A stretch of 64,000 nt of DNA from Herminiimonas sp. KBW02 (GTDB taxonomy: Bacteria; Pseudomonadota; Gammaproteobacteria; Burkholderiales; Burkholderiaceae_D): assembly GCF_003852535.1 (NCBI RefSeq), contig NZ_QAJP01000003.1, positions 310,001-374,000 on the forward strand, in the 5' to 3' direction. Each line of letters starts with the position of its first letter. The stretch's first letter is position 1. The notes below the pieces were generated by a model. It saw only the letters and a program-made list of their open reading frames with translations, did not search any database and had not been told where the DNA came from. Positions 36,809-45,246 of this stretch are shown piece after piece. Made by a program: the position numbers and the translations under genes.

Positions 36809-37567
36809 ATGACTACCCCAGCAACTCCGCCCGCAGGCATCAGTGCCGCCGAATGGCAGGTCCGCATCGACCTGGCAGCTTGCTACCATTTGTGCGCTCT
36901 CAAAAATTGGGATGACCTGATTTATACGCATATCTCGGCCACGGTGCCGGGTGAAGAAGGTCGCTTCCTGATCAATCCTTTCGGCTACCGTTTCGATGAA
37001 ATTACTGCGTCCAATCTGGTAAAGATCGATTTGCAGGGCAATATCATCGGCGACCAGACCTATCGCGTAAATGTCACAGGCTTCGCGATCCATGGTGCTG
37101 TACATGCCGCACGCGCCGACGCGATGTGCGTCATGCATTTGCATAATGAAAATGGGGTCGCCATCGGCATGCAACAAGGAGGCTTGTTGCCCTTGTCGCA
37201 GCACGCGATGCGCTTCTACCAGCAGATGGGCTATCACGATTACGAAGGGCTGGCCTTGTCGCCGGTCGAGCAGGTGCGCTTGATCGAGCGCCTTGGTGAT
37301 TACCCGGCCATGCTCTTGCGTAATCACGGTACGCTGATCAGTGGTCGCACCATAGCCGAAGCCTATGTCTTGATGGATACGCTGGATAAGGCCTGCTCGT
37401 TCCAGCTCAAAGCGCAATCCGGCGGCGGCCCGCTCAACATACCGGCACCAGAAGTCTGCGCCAAGACCTACAAGGAATTGCTGGGTGACGGTTCGCCTGA
37501 AGGCATACTCGAATGGCCTGCGCTGCTGCGCAAACTGGATGCCGTGTCGCCTTCCTATCGTAACTAA
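36809..37567 (+). CDS. class II aldolase/adducin-family protein
   Basis: A soluble 252-residue protein with the fold of L-ribulose-5-phosphate 4-epimerase and L-fuculose-1-phosphate aldolase. Visible motifs are YTHISATVPG near the start, FLINPFGYRFDEI, the metal-binding pair in VMHLHNENG (where aldolases often have HTH) and RNHGTLISGRT with the third metal His. The exact substrate is unknown. ATG 36809 has AAGGTGAT upstream. A tautomerase gene follows 37 bp downstream, suggesting a shared route for small oxo-acids (inference). Confidence 0.85.
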   Translation: MTTPATPPAGISAAEWQVRIDLAACYHLCALKNWDDLIYTHISATVPGEEGRFLINPFGYRFDEITASNLVKIDLQGNIIGDQTYRVNVTGFAIHGAVHAARADAMCVMHLHNENGVAIGMQQGGLLPLSQHAMRFYQQMGYHDYEGLALSPVEQVRLIERLGDYPAMLLRNHGTLISGRTIAEAYVLMDTLDKACSFQLKAQSGGGPLNIPAPEVCAKTYKELLGDGSPEGILEWPALLRKLDAVSPSYRN

Positions 37568-37604
37568 TCGCTGTATTACTCTTACTCATTAAAAAGGAAA
37601 ACTC

Positions 37605-37790
37605 ATGCCTACTATCAATGTGCAATTATTCGAAGGCCGTACCGTTGAACAAAAACGTGCATTCGTCAAAGCTGTCACCGAAGCCACTGTCGCGACCCTG
37701 GGTTCCAGCGCTGAATCCGTCGATATCATCATCGAAGACGTGAAACGTGAGAACTGGGCTACCGGCGGCAAACTGTGGTCTGACGTCTAA
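37605..37790 (+). CDS. 4-oxalocrotonate tautomerase-family protein
   Basis: A 61-residue small tautomerase. After removal of Met it starts with the catalytic Pro1 (PTINVQLFEGR), and Arg11 is present. The residue aligned with Arg39 of 4-OT is Asp, and Phe50 is replaced by Trp, so the classical 4-oxalocrotonate reaction is not assured; other members of the family act on different enols. ATG 37605 has AAGGA upstream. It is the second gene of the aldolase operon. Confidence 0.85.
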   Translation: MPTINVQLFEGRTVEQKRAFVKAVTEATVATLGSSAESVDIIIEDVKRENWATGGKLWSDV

Positions 37791-37795
37791 GCACC

Positions 37796-37945
37796 ATGTT
37801 GTTTGCAAGTGACTGTCCATACCTGACTAAGTATGGACAGGCGCTTGGCGTCATCACCGATGCCATCGCGGTCAACGATGGCAAGCCAGCGGCAAAGTTC
37901 TTCCCGCTGGTGCACAGCAGTCATTCGAGGGATGCGTTAATGTAG
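37796..37945 (+). CDS. possible small ORF of 49 codons
   Basis: An open frame from ATG 37796 to TAG 37943-37945 starts MLFASDCPYLTKYGQ and has codon use like the real genes around it. It lacks a ribosome binding site, and an inverted repeat lies inside it. It could be a small gene, a gene remnant or chance. Confidence 0.25.
   Translation: MLFASDCPYLTKYGQALGVITDAIAVNDGKPAAKFFPLVHSSHSRDALM
37814..37839. repeat. inverted repeat after the tautomerase gene
   Basis: TGTCCATAC and its complement are separated by eight bases, 24 bp after the tautomerase stop. There is no T run, so it may be a weak terminator or mRNA end-protecting hairpin. Confidence 0.4.
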
Positions 37946-37977
37946 GTACTTATGCATGTGCAGTGCAGGAGGCCATC

Positions 37978-38505
37978 ATGAACAAGGCATTTGTAAAAGA
38001 AACGAATGACGACGATGCGGTATCGCCGGTGCCGGAGATGCCGGTCGGCGTCAGGAATTACATCACGCCGGACGGTTACCGCGAGTTGCAAACGGAATTG
38101 CAACACTTGCTGGACGTAGTGCGACCTGCCGCTTTGCAAGAGGATGCTGAAGATACGGGAATGGAATCGAAGCAGGAAGCTTCCCTGCGCGACATTGATA
38201 TACGTATTCACTATCTGCAGAGCCGCCTCGAAACGGCAGAGATAGTCGATGCCAGCGTGCATGAAGATGGCGAGCAGATATTCTTTGGCGCAACGGTGGA
38301 ATACGAAAATGCTGCAGGTGAACGGCACCAAGTGACGATAGTGGGATTGGATGAGCTGGATCCGGTGCAAGGTCGGATCAGCTGGCTATCGCCGCTGGCG
38401 CAAAGCCTGCTCGGTGCGCATGAAGGTGACGCGGTATCGCTGGAGACTCCCGCCGGTCATGAAGAATTGCAAGTGTTGACAGTGCGCTATCCGCACCGCA
38501 GTTGA
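37978..38505 (+). CDS. GreA/GreB-family transcription-factor-like protein
   Basis: A 175-residue soluble protein. Residues about 28-95 resemble the N-terminal coiled coil of Gre factors (RNYITPDGYRELQTELQHL at the start), and about 100-172 the FKBP-like C-terminal domain (FFGATVEYENAAG, DELDPVQGRISWLSPLAQSLLG). In Gre factors acidic residues at the coiled-coil tip stimulate RNA cleavage by stalled polymerase. Here the tip is acidic (QEDAEDTGME) but lacks the usual 'GDLSENAEY' motif, so the function may differ. ATG 37978 has CAGGAGG upstream. The next small gene follows 63 bp later. Confidence 0.8.
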   Translation: MNKAFVKETNDDDAVSPVPEMPVGVRNYITPDGYRELQTELQHLLDVVRPAALQEDAEDTGMESKQEASLRDIDIRIHYLQSRLETAEIVDASVHEDGEQIFFGATVEYENAAGERHQVTIVGLDELDPVQGRISWLSPLAQSLLGAHEGDAVSLETPAGHEELQVLTVRYPHRS

Positions 38506-38865
<360 letters not shown>

Positions 38866-38881
38866 GCCGTATCAGCTGTTG

Positions 38882-38911
38882 ACGACCCGGCCGGGCGGGC
38901 AGGTCGTTTTG
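38882..38911 (+). terminator. probable Rho-independent terminator
   Basis: ACGACC pairs with GGTCGT around a GC-rich interior, followed by TTTTG, 16 bp past the stop of the FPASDP-motif gene. Confidence 0.5.
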
Positions 38912-39001
38912 TTGACCTCGGTTAAGATCGGCGAAATTTGCGGCAACTTGCGGCAAAAATGCCATTCCGTCCGCTTATTCTTTCGTGTTACCATTCGGCC
39001 A

Positions 39002-39087
39002 CGCTAGGGGTCCTGAAGAGTTAAACGTCTTCGGGTGAGATAAAACCCTCCGTACCTGACCTGGATAATGCCAGCGTAGGGAAGCGC
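39002..39087 (+). ncRNA. TPP (THI-box) riboswitch
   Basis: The conserved blocks of the thiamin-pyrophosphate aptamer are present in order: AGGGGTCCTG, then GGGTGAGATAAAACCCTC, then CCTGACCTGGATAATGCCAG followed by CGTAGGGAAGCG. The outer P1 stem pairs CGCT (39002-39005) with AGCG (39083-39086). It lies about 73 bp before the start of the TonB-dependent receptor gene, which it should switch off when TPP is plentiful, probably at translation initiation since no terminator hairpin is visible in between. Confidence 0.95.
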
Positions 39088-39159
39088 AAAGTCCACGTAA
39101 TTTCTTTGTCCATTCCTTCGCGCGCATTCGTTTTTCTAACGCGATTGATTGAACAAAAC

Positions 39160-41346
39160 ATGTCTGCACCACATTCCCGTCGTTCCCTGATTGCCCTGGC
39201 TGTTGCCCAGGCCTGTGCGTTTGCGCCTGTCGCCATGGCCGAGTCTGCTGAAAACGTCTTGCCTGAAGTCGTCGTCACTTCTGAAGCGGCGCCGGATGGA
39301 ATCGCGCGCAATGCCAGCGTAGGCGGCTACACGGATGCTCCTTTGTTGCAGACACCCGCATCCATCAGCGTGATTACTTCCGAACAGATGCAGGAGCGCA
39401 GCATACGTACCGCGACTGACGCGGTGAAATACGATGCCAGCGTACAGAACTCCTATAACGCGGTTGGCCTCTCTGACTGGTTTGCAATTCGCGGTTTCAC
39501 GCTGGATATGGGTTCCAACTATCGCAAAGACGGCATGGTCATCCTCGCGCATTCCGCGATCCCGATGGAAAACAAAGAGCGCCTGGAAATTCTGAAAGGC
39601 CTGGCTGGCATGCAGGCAGGTATCGCCTCAGCCGGCGGTATCCTCAATTACGTGACTAAGCGCCCTACCGACACGCCTGTACGTTCCGCCACTTTTGAAG
39701 TGCGTGAACGCGGCACGATATACAGCGCGATCGACCTCGGCGGTCGTTCCGACGACAAGCGTTTTGGTTATCGCATCAATGCTGCTGCCGAGGACATCAA
39801 ATCCTATGTGCAAGGTTCGAACGGCGATCGTCGTTTTGTCTCTGGCTCCTTCGACTGGCGCATCAGCCCACGTGCTTTGCTGCAAGTGGATATGGACTAC
39901 CAGCACAAGTCGCAGCTGACGGTGCCTGGCTTCCAGTTGCTTGGCCCTGAGCAACGCATACCGACCGGCGTCAGTGGCAAGACCATGCTGAACAACCAGA
40001 CCTGGAGTTTGCCGGTGACGGATGACACCAACAACCTCGGCGTTAAATTTGAATACGAGTTAAACGACAACTGGCGTACGACTTTGCAGGCAAACAAATT
40101 CGAATTGCGCAGGGATGATGCGGTTGCGCTGGCATCTGGATGTCCAGACCAAACTTTGGCAGTTGGGTATTGCTCGAACGGCGACTTCGGTTTGTATGAC
40201 TTGCGTCGCGAAAACGACAAGCGTTCGGTCATGACCACGCAGGCTTTGTTGCAAGGTAAGTTTGCAACCGGCAGCGTAAAGCATGAATTGACCACGGGTG
40301 TGTCGACACTGAATCGCCGGGATAATTACGCGGACTACCTGTTTACATCGACGGTTGGCGGCTTGCCGGGCAATATCTACACCTTGCCGCAACGCGCCCT
40401 GGTGCCTGAACAAGCGTTGCCTGTCGCGCTGCGTCGCAAGGATGATGAAAGATCCATCTTTGTGCAGGATGCGATTGCACTCAATGACCAATTCAAAGTG
40501 ATTGCAGGTGTGCGTTATACCAAGCTGAAGCGCGTGCAGTTTGCAGCTGATGGCTCGAATATCCGTAACACCGATGAAGGCTTTGTCTTGCCTAACGTTG
40601 CCGTCGTGTATAGCCCGAAAGCCAATCTGGCTTTCTACGCGTCATATGCACAAGGCCTGGAACCAGGTGGCGAAATTCCATCGGGTTTGCCTAACTCTGA
40701 ATCTGTGCTCGATCCATATAAATCAAAACAGATCGAAGTCGGCGTAAAGGCTGAAATCACACCAGATGTTATGGTTTCCGCCGCGCTGTTCCAGATCAAA
40801 CGTCGTAATGAGTACGTGAAATCCTCGGATTTGACTGCGATAGCGACTACCGCAGCTTATGTCGCAGCGGGTGAACAAGTTAATCGTGGTCTGGAGTTCG
40901 CATTGCAAGGTCGTGCGACGCGTGACCTGATGCTGGGCGCCAGCTTCACTGCAATGGAAGCGAAAGCAGTGGATACGGGTGACTCGGCGATTGAAGGTAA
41001 ACGTGTCGGTAACGTGCCGAAGTTTAAATCAGCGGTTTATGCTGACTATGCTTTGCCACAAATGCCTGCAGTGAAACTGAACGCAACCTGGATCTACTCG
41101 ACCAGCAAGGTGTTCGCGCCTAACAGCCAGATCGCTTCACTGAACAAATCGGTGGATGGCTACCATGTGCTGAATCTGGGCGCACGTTATGCGACCAAAA
41201 TCAGTGGCAAGAAGACGACCTTCCGCTTTGGTGTGGATAACGTATTCAACAAATTTTATTGGGGTGATTCGGCGAATGCCTTTGGTGGATATTTGATTCC
41301 GGGTGCGCCGCGCTTGTTCCGCTTGTCGGCACAGGTGGATTTCTGA
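39160..41346 (+). CDS. TonB-dependent outer-membrane receptor under TPP control, putative thiamin receptor
   Basis: A 728-residue receptor. The signal peptide ends around VAMAES (residue 28) and the TonB box region is LPEVVVTS. The plug domain has TPASISVITSEQMQER, and the 22-strand barrel ends in a terminal Phe (FRLSAQVDF). The sequence resembles siderophore receptors of the FhuA/FcuA type. However, the TPP riboswitch in front argues that the ligand is thiamin, its phosphate or a thiamin precursor, like other THI-box-controlled receptors. I chose ATG 39160; the upstream in-frame TTG at 39106 would spoil the signal peptide. A terminator follows the stop. Confidence 0.9.
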   Translation: MSAPHSRRSLIALAVAQACAFAPVAMAESAENVLPEVVVTSEAAPDGIARNASVGGYTDAPLLQTPASISVITSEQMQERSIRTATDAVKYDASVQNSYNAVGLSDWFAIRGFTLDMGSNYRKDGMVILAHSAIPMENKERLEILKGLAGMQAGIASAGGILNYVTKRPTDTPVRSATFEVRERGTIYSAIDLGGRSDDKRFGYRINAAAEDIKSYVQGSNGDRRFVSGSFDWRISPRALLQVDMDYQHKSQLTVPGFQLLGPEQRIPTGVSGKTMLNNQTWSLPVTDDTNNLGVKFEYELNDNWRTTLQANKFELRRDDAVALASGCPDQTLAVGYCSNGDFGLYDLRRENDKRSVMTTQALLQGKFATGSVKHELTTGVSTLNRRDNYADYLFTSTVGGLPGNIYTLPQRALVPEQALPVALRRKDDERSIFVQDAIALNDQFKVIAGVRYTKLKRVQFAADGSNIRNTDEGFVLPNVAVVYSPKANLAFYASYAQGLEPGGEIPSGLPNSESVLDPYKSKQIEVGVKAEITPDVMVSAALFQIKRRNEYVKSSDLTAIATTAAYVAAGEQVNRGLEFALQGRATRDLMLGASFTAMEAKAVDTGDSAIEGKRVGNVPKFKSAVYADYALPQMPAVKLNATWIYSTSKVFAPNSQIASLNKSVDGYHVLNLGARYATKISGKKTTFRFGVDNVFNKFYWGDSANAFGGYLIPGAPRLFRLSAQVDF

Positions 41347-41365
41347 TTTAGTTTGTTTTGGGATG

Positions 41366-41394
41366 AAAAAAGCACGCTATATGCGTGCTTTTTT
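41366..41394 (+). terminator. Rho-independent terminator of the receptor gene
   Basis: AAAAAAGCACGC and its complement surround a five-base loop and end in six T, 20 bp past the receptor stop. Confidence 0.9.
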
Positions 41395-41496
41395 ATTGTC
41401 TGTCTTATTCAGTGATTTGTTGTTGATGCGGTTTTTCTTCGATCAACCTTGGTTTGCCGGCCGCTGTTTAAAAAGACTAAGGACCAAAGCTGACTC

Positions 41497-42024
41497 TTAA
41501 CTATTTTGCTTCAACAAGTAAGCAGCAACCTGTTCAACCCGATCCCCGGTATCCCCGGCAACCAGCAAGTACGCTATCTGTTCGCTATCCAATTGCCGCA
41601 GTAAACGCTTGTGCACTTCCTGTCGCACATTATCCGACTCCCGCTGCAAGCCATCCGCCACCCACGGGTTACTCGGTTCTGCCACGATCGTGCAGTCATA
41701 ACGATGCGCGTGTGCCAATTCGCTGAGCGGCGCGTCAACTACACCAAAATAAAATTCACTATAGAGTGCCGTCATCAACGGTGTTGTGTCACAAAACAGA
41801 TAACGATTTGCTTGCATGATGGCCAGGTCTTCGCGCGCGATCTGGGTACGCGCGATCAGTATCTGTTCATGTGCTTGCGGTGTGCGCTGATGGACCTCCA
41901 CAAACTCGCGCAGGTATTCAGGCACCCACGCGGTCTGGTAGTGATGTGCCAAGGCCGCAGCCAGTGTCGACTTGCCGGTGGATTCTGCGCCGAGCAATGC
42001 GATACGGAGCGTCGGGCTCGCCAT
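41497..42024 (-). CDS. NadR/AAA_28-type P-loop kinase, putative thiamin or nucleoside kinase
   Basis: A 175-residue protein with the Walker A motif LGAESTGKSTLA near the start and the kinase lid and base elements of the NadR ribosylnicotinamide-kinase domain (VPEYLREFVEVH, FCDTTPLMTALYSEFYFG). It lacks the NMN-adenylyltransferase half of full NadR. Partnered with the PnuC-type transporter gene, which overlaps its start, it probably phosphorylates and so traps the imported compound. Thiamin is suggested by the TPP-controlled receptor nearby, ribosylnicotinamide by family. ATG 42024 or GTG 42027 can both serve. Confidence 0.8.
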   Translation of the reverse strand: MASPTLRIALLGAESTGKSTLAAALAHHYQTAWVPEYLREFVEVHQRTPQAHEQILIARTQIAREDLAIMQANRYLFCDTTPLMTALYSEFYFGVVDAPLSELAHAHRYDCTIVAEPSNPWVADGLQRESDNVRQEVHKRLLRQLDSEQIAYLLVAGDTGDRVEQVAAYLLKQNS

Positions 42025-42629
42025 CACGGCAATTCCTGTTCACGCAATGATTTCTCCCATGCACGCAAACCAACCACTGCCAGCACCGCAAAGATCGCAA
42101 ACAACAGCGCAGTCAGATAGAGATTTTTGTGCAGATATAAAACTATGTAGATCAGATCGATCACTATCCACGCATACCAGTTCTCCAGTTTTTTGCGCGA
42201 GAGCAGGATCTGGCCGACCAGGCTGCCAGCGGTGAGGAAGGCGTCCATATGTGGCACATCGGTATCGGTAAACATGCGCAGGAAGGCGGCAATCGCAACG
42301 AAGCCGACCAGCCATGCTGCCGCTGAATAAAGCCAGGATCGCAACGTGAGGCGTGAGACTTGTATGCCGTGATGCGTGGCACCGCCAAACAGCCACTGAT
42401 ACCAGCCCCACAGCGAGACTGCAATGAAGAAGAATTGCAGCGACATGTCGCCATAGATCTTGCTGTCGTAGAACACGACTGCATACATCGCGGCCGATAC
42501 GATGGAGAATAACCAGGCCCATGGCGACTGACGGATGTTGAGCAGCACCATGATCAGCGCGAGTGCGAACGAGGCCAGTTCCAGTATGGAAGTATCGACT
42601 ATACCGAAGAGCGTAAGCGTAGCGTTCAT
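42024..42629 (-). CDS. pnuC: PnuC-family vitamin transporter (PnuT-like)
   Basis: A 201-residue inner-membrane protein with about seven hydrophobic helices. The family signature is clear near the C-terminus: ENWYAWIVIDLIYIVLYLHK, then NLYLTALLF. PnuC proteins carry ribosylnicotinamide, and the PnuT subgroup carries thiamin, by facilitated diffusion followed by trapping through phosphorylation. The kinase gene overlaps its stop. I see no TPP riboswitch directly before it. The closeness to the TPP-regulated receptor favours thiamin as substrate, but that is inference. Confidence 0.87.
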   Translation of the reverse strand: MNATLTLFGIVDTSILELASFALALIMVLLNIRQSPWAWLFSIVSAAMYAVVFYDSKIYGDMSLQFFFIAVSLWGWYQWLFGGATHHGIQVSRLTLRSWLYSAAAWLVGFVAIAAFLRMFTDTDVPHMDAFLTAGSLVGQILLSRKKLENWYAWIVIDLIYIVLYLHKNLYLTALLFAIFAVLAVVGLRAWEKSLREQELP

Positions 42630-42768
42630 GCGCAGTGTGTGTGGTGTGGAGTGCGCGGTCTGAGGGCGCTGCTGCCTGGGCGGAGTTAAAAGCGCCCCGC
42701 TATGTGAGTTCGCAGTATATTAAAGAAACCATCAACGAAATGATATTTCGCTTGCTTACTGTTAAATA

Positions 42769-42972
42769 ATGTCGAAGACCCTGCGCCCAAAATCTGCCGC
42801 ATCCACCACCCCGGCTCGCGCGCCGCTGATGCCGGTGCGCCCCGATAACGACGAATGTTGTCATAGCGGATGTGAACCCTGCATCTTTGATTTGTATGAA
42901 CTTGAGATGGAGAGTTATCGGACAGCCTTGCAGGAGTGGGAAAGAAGCCGGGCCTCACCTGATCCCGGATGA
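42769..42972 (+). CDS. small cysteine-containing protein, oxidoreductase-like N-terminal domain
   Basis: A 67-residue protein whose segment ECCHSGCEPCIFDLYELEME matches the short 'oxidoreductase-like, N-terminal' family (P.P..CC.SGC..C.WD.Y), with four conserved Cys that could bind metal. A Pro/Ala-rich N-terminus precedes it. Function is unknown. ATG 42769 lacks a clear ribosome binding site. Its stop is 11 bp from that of the convergent deacetylase gene. Confidence 0.75.
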   Translation: MSKTLRPKSAASTTPARAPLMPVRPDNDECCHSGCEPCIFDLYELEMESYRTALQEWERSRASPDPG

Positions 42973-42983
42973 GGTATCGGCCA

Positions 42984-44042
42984 TCAGTTAAATGCTGCGA
43001 GCTTGGCCTTTCCCGTATCCGGATTCGAACCCCAGATCCATGACCATATGCCGGGCAGGACGACGACTTCGCTTTCACTTTTGATGGTGCGCGCCAAAGC
43101 GGCCCTTTCGAGTGCGGTTTTATCCTGATAGAACGGTTGGGGGCTGACGGGGATATTCAATTCCGCGGCAACCTCCAGCAGTATTTGCAAATACTCATGC
43201 AAATGACGTGCTGTATAGGGATTGGTATCGTGGAAGGTGACAACGACAGGTATGACGTTATCAACGACAGGAATTTGCCCGACGACCATCTTCGGGCGCA
43301 TGGTCGAAAGTTGATTGTATAGATTGATGCGTCGCCGAGGGCTGCCGTTAAAGCCCCAGATTTTGCCGTCGTTTGCACTGAGGTCGGTCAGCAAGACGTG
43401 CATGCCATGCATTTGATAGGCGTCAAATGTACGCGCGTCATAATTCCAGAATGGCGGGCGCACGAGTTTTGGGGCTGAACCTGTCACTTTTTGTATGTCG
43501 CTAATGCCATTTTCAAGCGAGGCGATAAAGTCTTCGTGCGACAGGAAGCGATGGTTTTTATGTCCGGAGGTAGCAGTGTGGAAACCGATCAGATGGCCGT
43601 CAGCATGTTCGCGTGGCAACAGTTCACGACCGGGTGAACGCAAGGTTGCGCCGCGTGTCTGCACGAAAAACAAGGCTTTGATGCCGGGTTGAATCGGGTT
43701 GTGTTCGAGGTCATGCAGGATGGATGCCGTCGGATTCTGCGAATTCGAGGTGCTTGGGCCATCATCGAAGGTCAGCAAAAAGCGCACCGGATGTGAAATC
43801 GGCTCTATGAGCGAGATGTCTGGCGACGCCGGCTTAATGAGTGCGCAGCCGGACAGCAGCAGTCCGAGCAAGGGCGCCGCCATGAAGCAGAGCGGCCGTG
43901 GTAGCTTGACGGCGTTATTGAGAGGAGTTTGCAGAAAATGTTGGCAGAGGCTGCGTGTGACCAGGCGAAGCATAAATAAGAGGGCGGCAATAGCGGTAAA
44001 AATAAAGATGCGCCAGCCTACCTGAAAGCAGGGTAAGGACAT
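42984..44042 (-). CDS. polysaccharide deacetylase (NodB-type), membrane-anchored or lipoprotein
   Basis: A 352-residue carbohydrate esterase. The NodB motifs are intact: TFDDGPS (catalytic base and metal Asp), the metal motif HTATSGH and RPPFWNYD, so it should be active on N- or O-acetyl sugars. A hydrophobic stretch lies at about 10-30 and a lipobox-like LLSGCALIK near 65; a start further in, giving a plain lipoprotein, is possible. It stands alone; the neighbouring genes do not reveal the polymer it acts on. Confidence 0.85.
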   Translation of the reverse strand: MSLPCFQVGWRIFIFTAIAALLFMLRLVTRSLCQHFLQTPLNNAVKLPRPLCFMAAPLLGLLLSGCALIKPASPDISLIEPISHPVRFLLTFDDGPSTSNSQNPTASILHDLEHNPIQPGIKALFFVQTRGATLRSPGRELLPREHADGHLIGFHTATSGHKNHRFLSHEDFIASLENGISDIQKVTGSAPKLVRPPFWNYDARTFDAYQMHGMHVLLTDLSANDGKIWGFNGSPRRRINLYNQLSTMRPKMVVGQIPVVDNVIPVVVTFHDTNPYTARHLHEYLQILLEVAAELNIPVSPQPFYQDKTALERAALARTIKSESEVVVLPGIWSWIWGSNPDTGKAKLAAFN

Positions 44043-44209
44043 TCAGATTTTTACCTTTAATAACAAGTGACGCAGATAGACAACACAAGTACGTAGGACG
44101 ACGCTGACATGTAATCGGCTGTTAATCCTATAGTTTCTGCTATCCATCTTGGCTACATTGGCATCTGATCCAGAAATGCCGGATCAGCCAGATTGAAAAG
44201 GGGGACACT

Positions 44210-44368
44210 ATGTTATCTATTGCCAAGCTTTTATCTACCGCGGGAGTTGTTTCTGCCATAGGCTGGTTTGCCATGAAGCCGGATTTCGCTGCGGTGTTGC
44301 TGGGCATATTGTCCCTGTCCGCCTTGATGATTACCTTCCTTCCCGTCCGCGTCGATAGCACCCGCTAA
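44210..44368 (+). CDS. small membrane protein (52 residues)
   Basis: It encodes 52 residues forming two hydrophobic segments (about 4-22 and 26-45) joined by a short KPD turn, ending PVRVDSTR. ATG 44210 has the strong ribosome binding site AGGGGG. I do not recognise the family; it looks like a small inner-membrane protein. A short hairpin follows 21 bp after the stop. Confidence 0.65.
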   Translation: MLSIAKLLSTAGVVSAIGWFAMKPDFAAVLLGILSLSALMITFLPVRVDSTR

Positions 44369-44389
44369 ACATTACATCCCGAAGCCTGG

Positions 44390-44406
44390 CATGCCCACAG
44401 GGCATG
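44390..44406. terminator. short hairpin, possible terminator
   Basis: CATGCCC and its complement around ACA lie just past the 52-residue gene. No T run follows, so termination is uncertain. Confidence 0.35.
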
Positions 44407-44463
44407 ATGCGTTATCGGACATTTCCTATTTGGCAACAATGTATCGCAGATGAACACAATCAA

Positions 44464-44492
44464 TTGATTTAATTAAATCAAACGTTTGATTT
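44464..44492. promoter_or_regulatory. two overlapping perfect palindromes, candidate TetR-family operator
   Basis: An 18-bp palindrome at 44464-44481 (half-site TTGATTTAA) overlaps a second 18-bp palindrome at 44475-44492 (half-site AAATCAAAC). The shared arm is AAATCAA. The second ends 10 bp before the regulator start, so binding would block transcription: the usual autorepression site of a TetR regulator that also controls the pump operon behind it. Confidence 0.7.
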
Positions 44493-44502
44493 ATGTGTTC
44501 TA

Positions 44503-45246
44503 ATGCGAGGCATGAATTCTGCCGCCCATAAACCCCCTCCCCCAGCCGCCCAGCAAGGTGCCGAGTCCTCTCATGTCGATGGTGACACGCGTAAGCAACG
44601 TTCCGACGGTGCCGAAGCACGTGCGCGCCTGCTGCAGGCGGCCTTGCGTTTGTTCGCCGACAAAGGCTTCAGCAAAACTTCAACGCGTGATATCGCCCAG
44701 ACCGCGGGCGTAAATATCGCGGCGATCAAATACTACTTTGGCGACAAGGCGGGTTTGTATCGCGCGGTGTTTACCGAGCCGATGGGTAATCCCTGTGACT
44801 TCATGCTGTTGGTCGGACAGGATCTGAGCTTGCGGGCATCCTTGCAGGGTTTCTTTGCCGGCTTTCTTGAGCCGCTGAAGCAGGGTGATCTGGTGCAGCT
44901 ATGCGTACGTCTGCACTTCCGCGAAATGCTGGAGCCCACTGGCCTGTGGGCCGAGGATATCGATAACAACATCAAGCCTGCACATGCTGCGATGGTGGCG
45001 ATGCTGGCGCGCTACCTCGGTGTGGAGGAAGCAGATGATGAAATTCATAGGCTGGCTTTCTCCATCGTCGGCCTGCCCTTGCAAATGTATATTGCGCGCG
45101 ATGTGATCGACGCGATTCGTCCCAATTTGATGGCAAGCCCTGCAGAAATTGACGAGTGGGCTGAGAGAATAAGCGCTTATGCAGAAGCGATGGCCGAATT
45201 TGAAGCGCAGCGGCGTCGTGCGCTGATCAGTAAGAAAAAATCATGA
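44503..45246 (+). CDS. TetR-family regulator (CecR-like) of the RND pump operon
   Basis: A 247-residue repressor-type protein. A Pro/Ala-rich N-terminal extension of about 35 residues precedes the TetR helix-turn-helix (about 40-95: RLLQAALRLFADKGFSKTST, then GVNIAAIKYYFGDKAGLY). The ligand domain resembles the CecR (YbiH) group. It is the first gene of an operon whose next gene overlaps it by 4 bp, so it most likely senses a pump substrate and regulates its own operon through the palindromes at 44464-44492. ATG 44503 and 44512 are both possible. Confidence 0.88.
   Translation: MRGMNSAAHKPPPPAAQQGAESSHVDGDTRKQRSDGAEARARLLQAALRLFADKGFSKTSTRDIAQTAGVNIAAIKYYFGDKAGLYRAVFTEPMGNPCDFMLLVGQDLSLRASLQGFFAGFLEPLKQGDLVQLCVRLHFREMLEPTGLWAEDIDNNIKPAHAAMVAMLARYLGVEEADDEIHRLAFSIVGLPLQMYIARDVIDAIRPNLMASPAEIDEWAERISAYAEAMAEFEAQRRRALISKKKS

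Noticed and set aside
39106-39159. Upstream TTG as the start of the TonB-dependent receptor
   Set aside because: The extra residues would precede a normal signal peptide that begins properly at ATG 39160.
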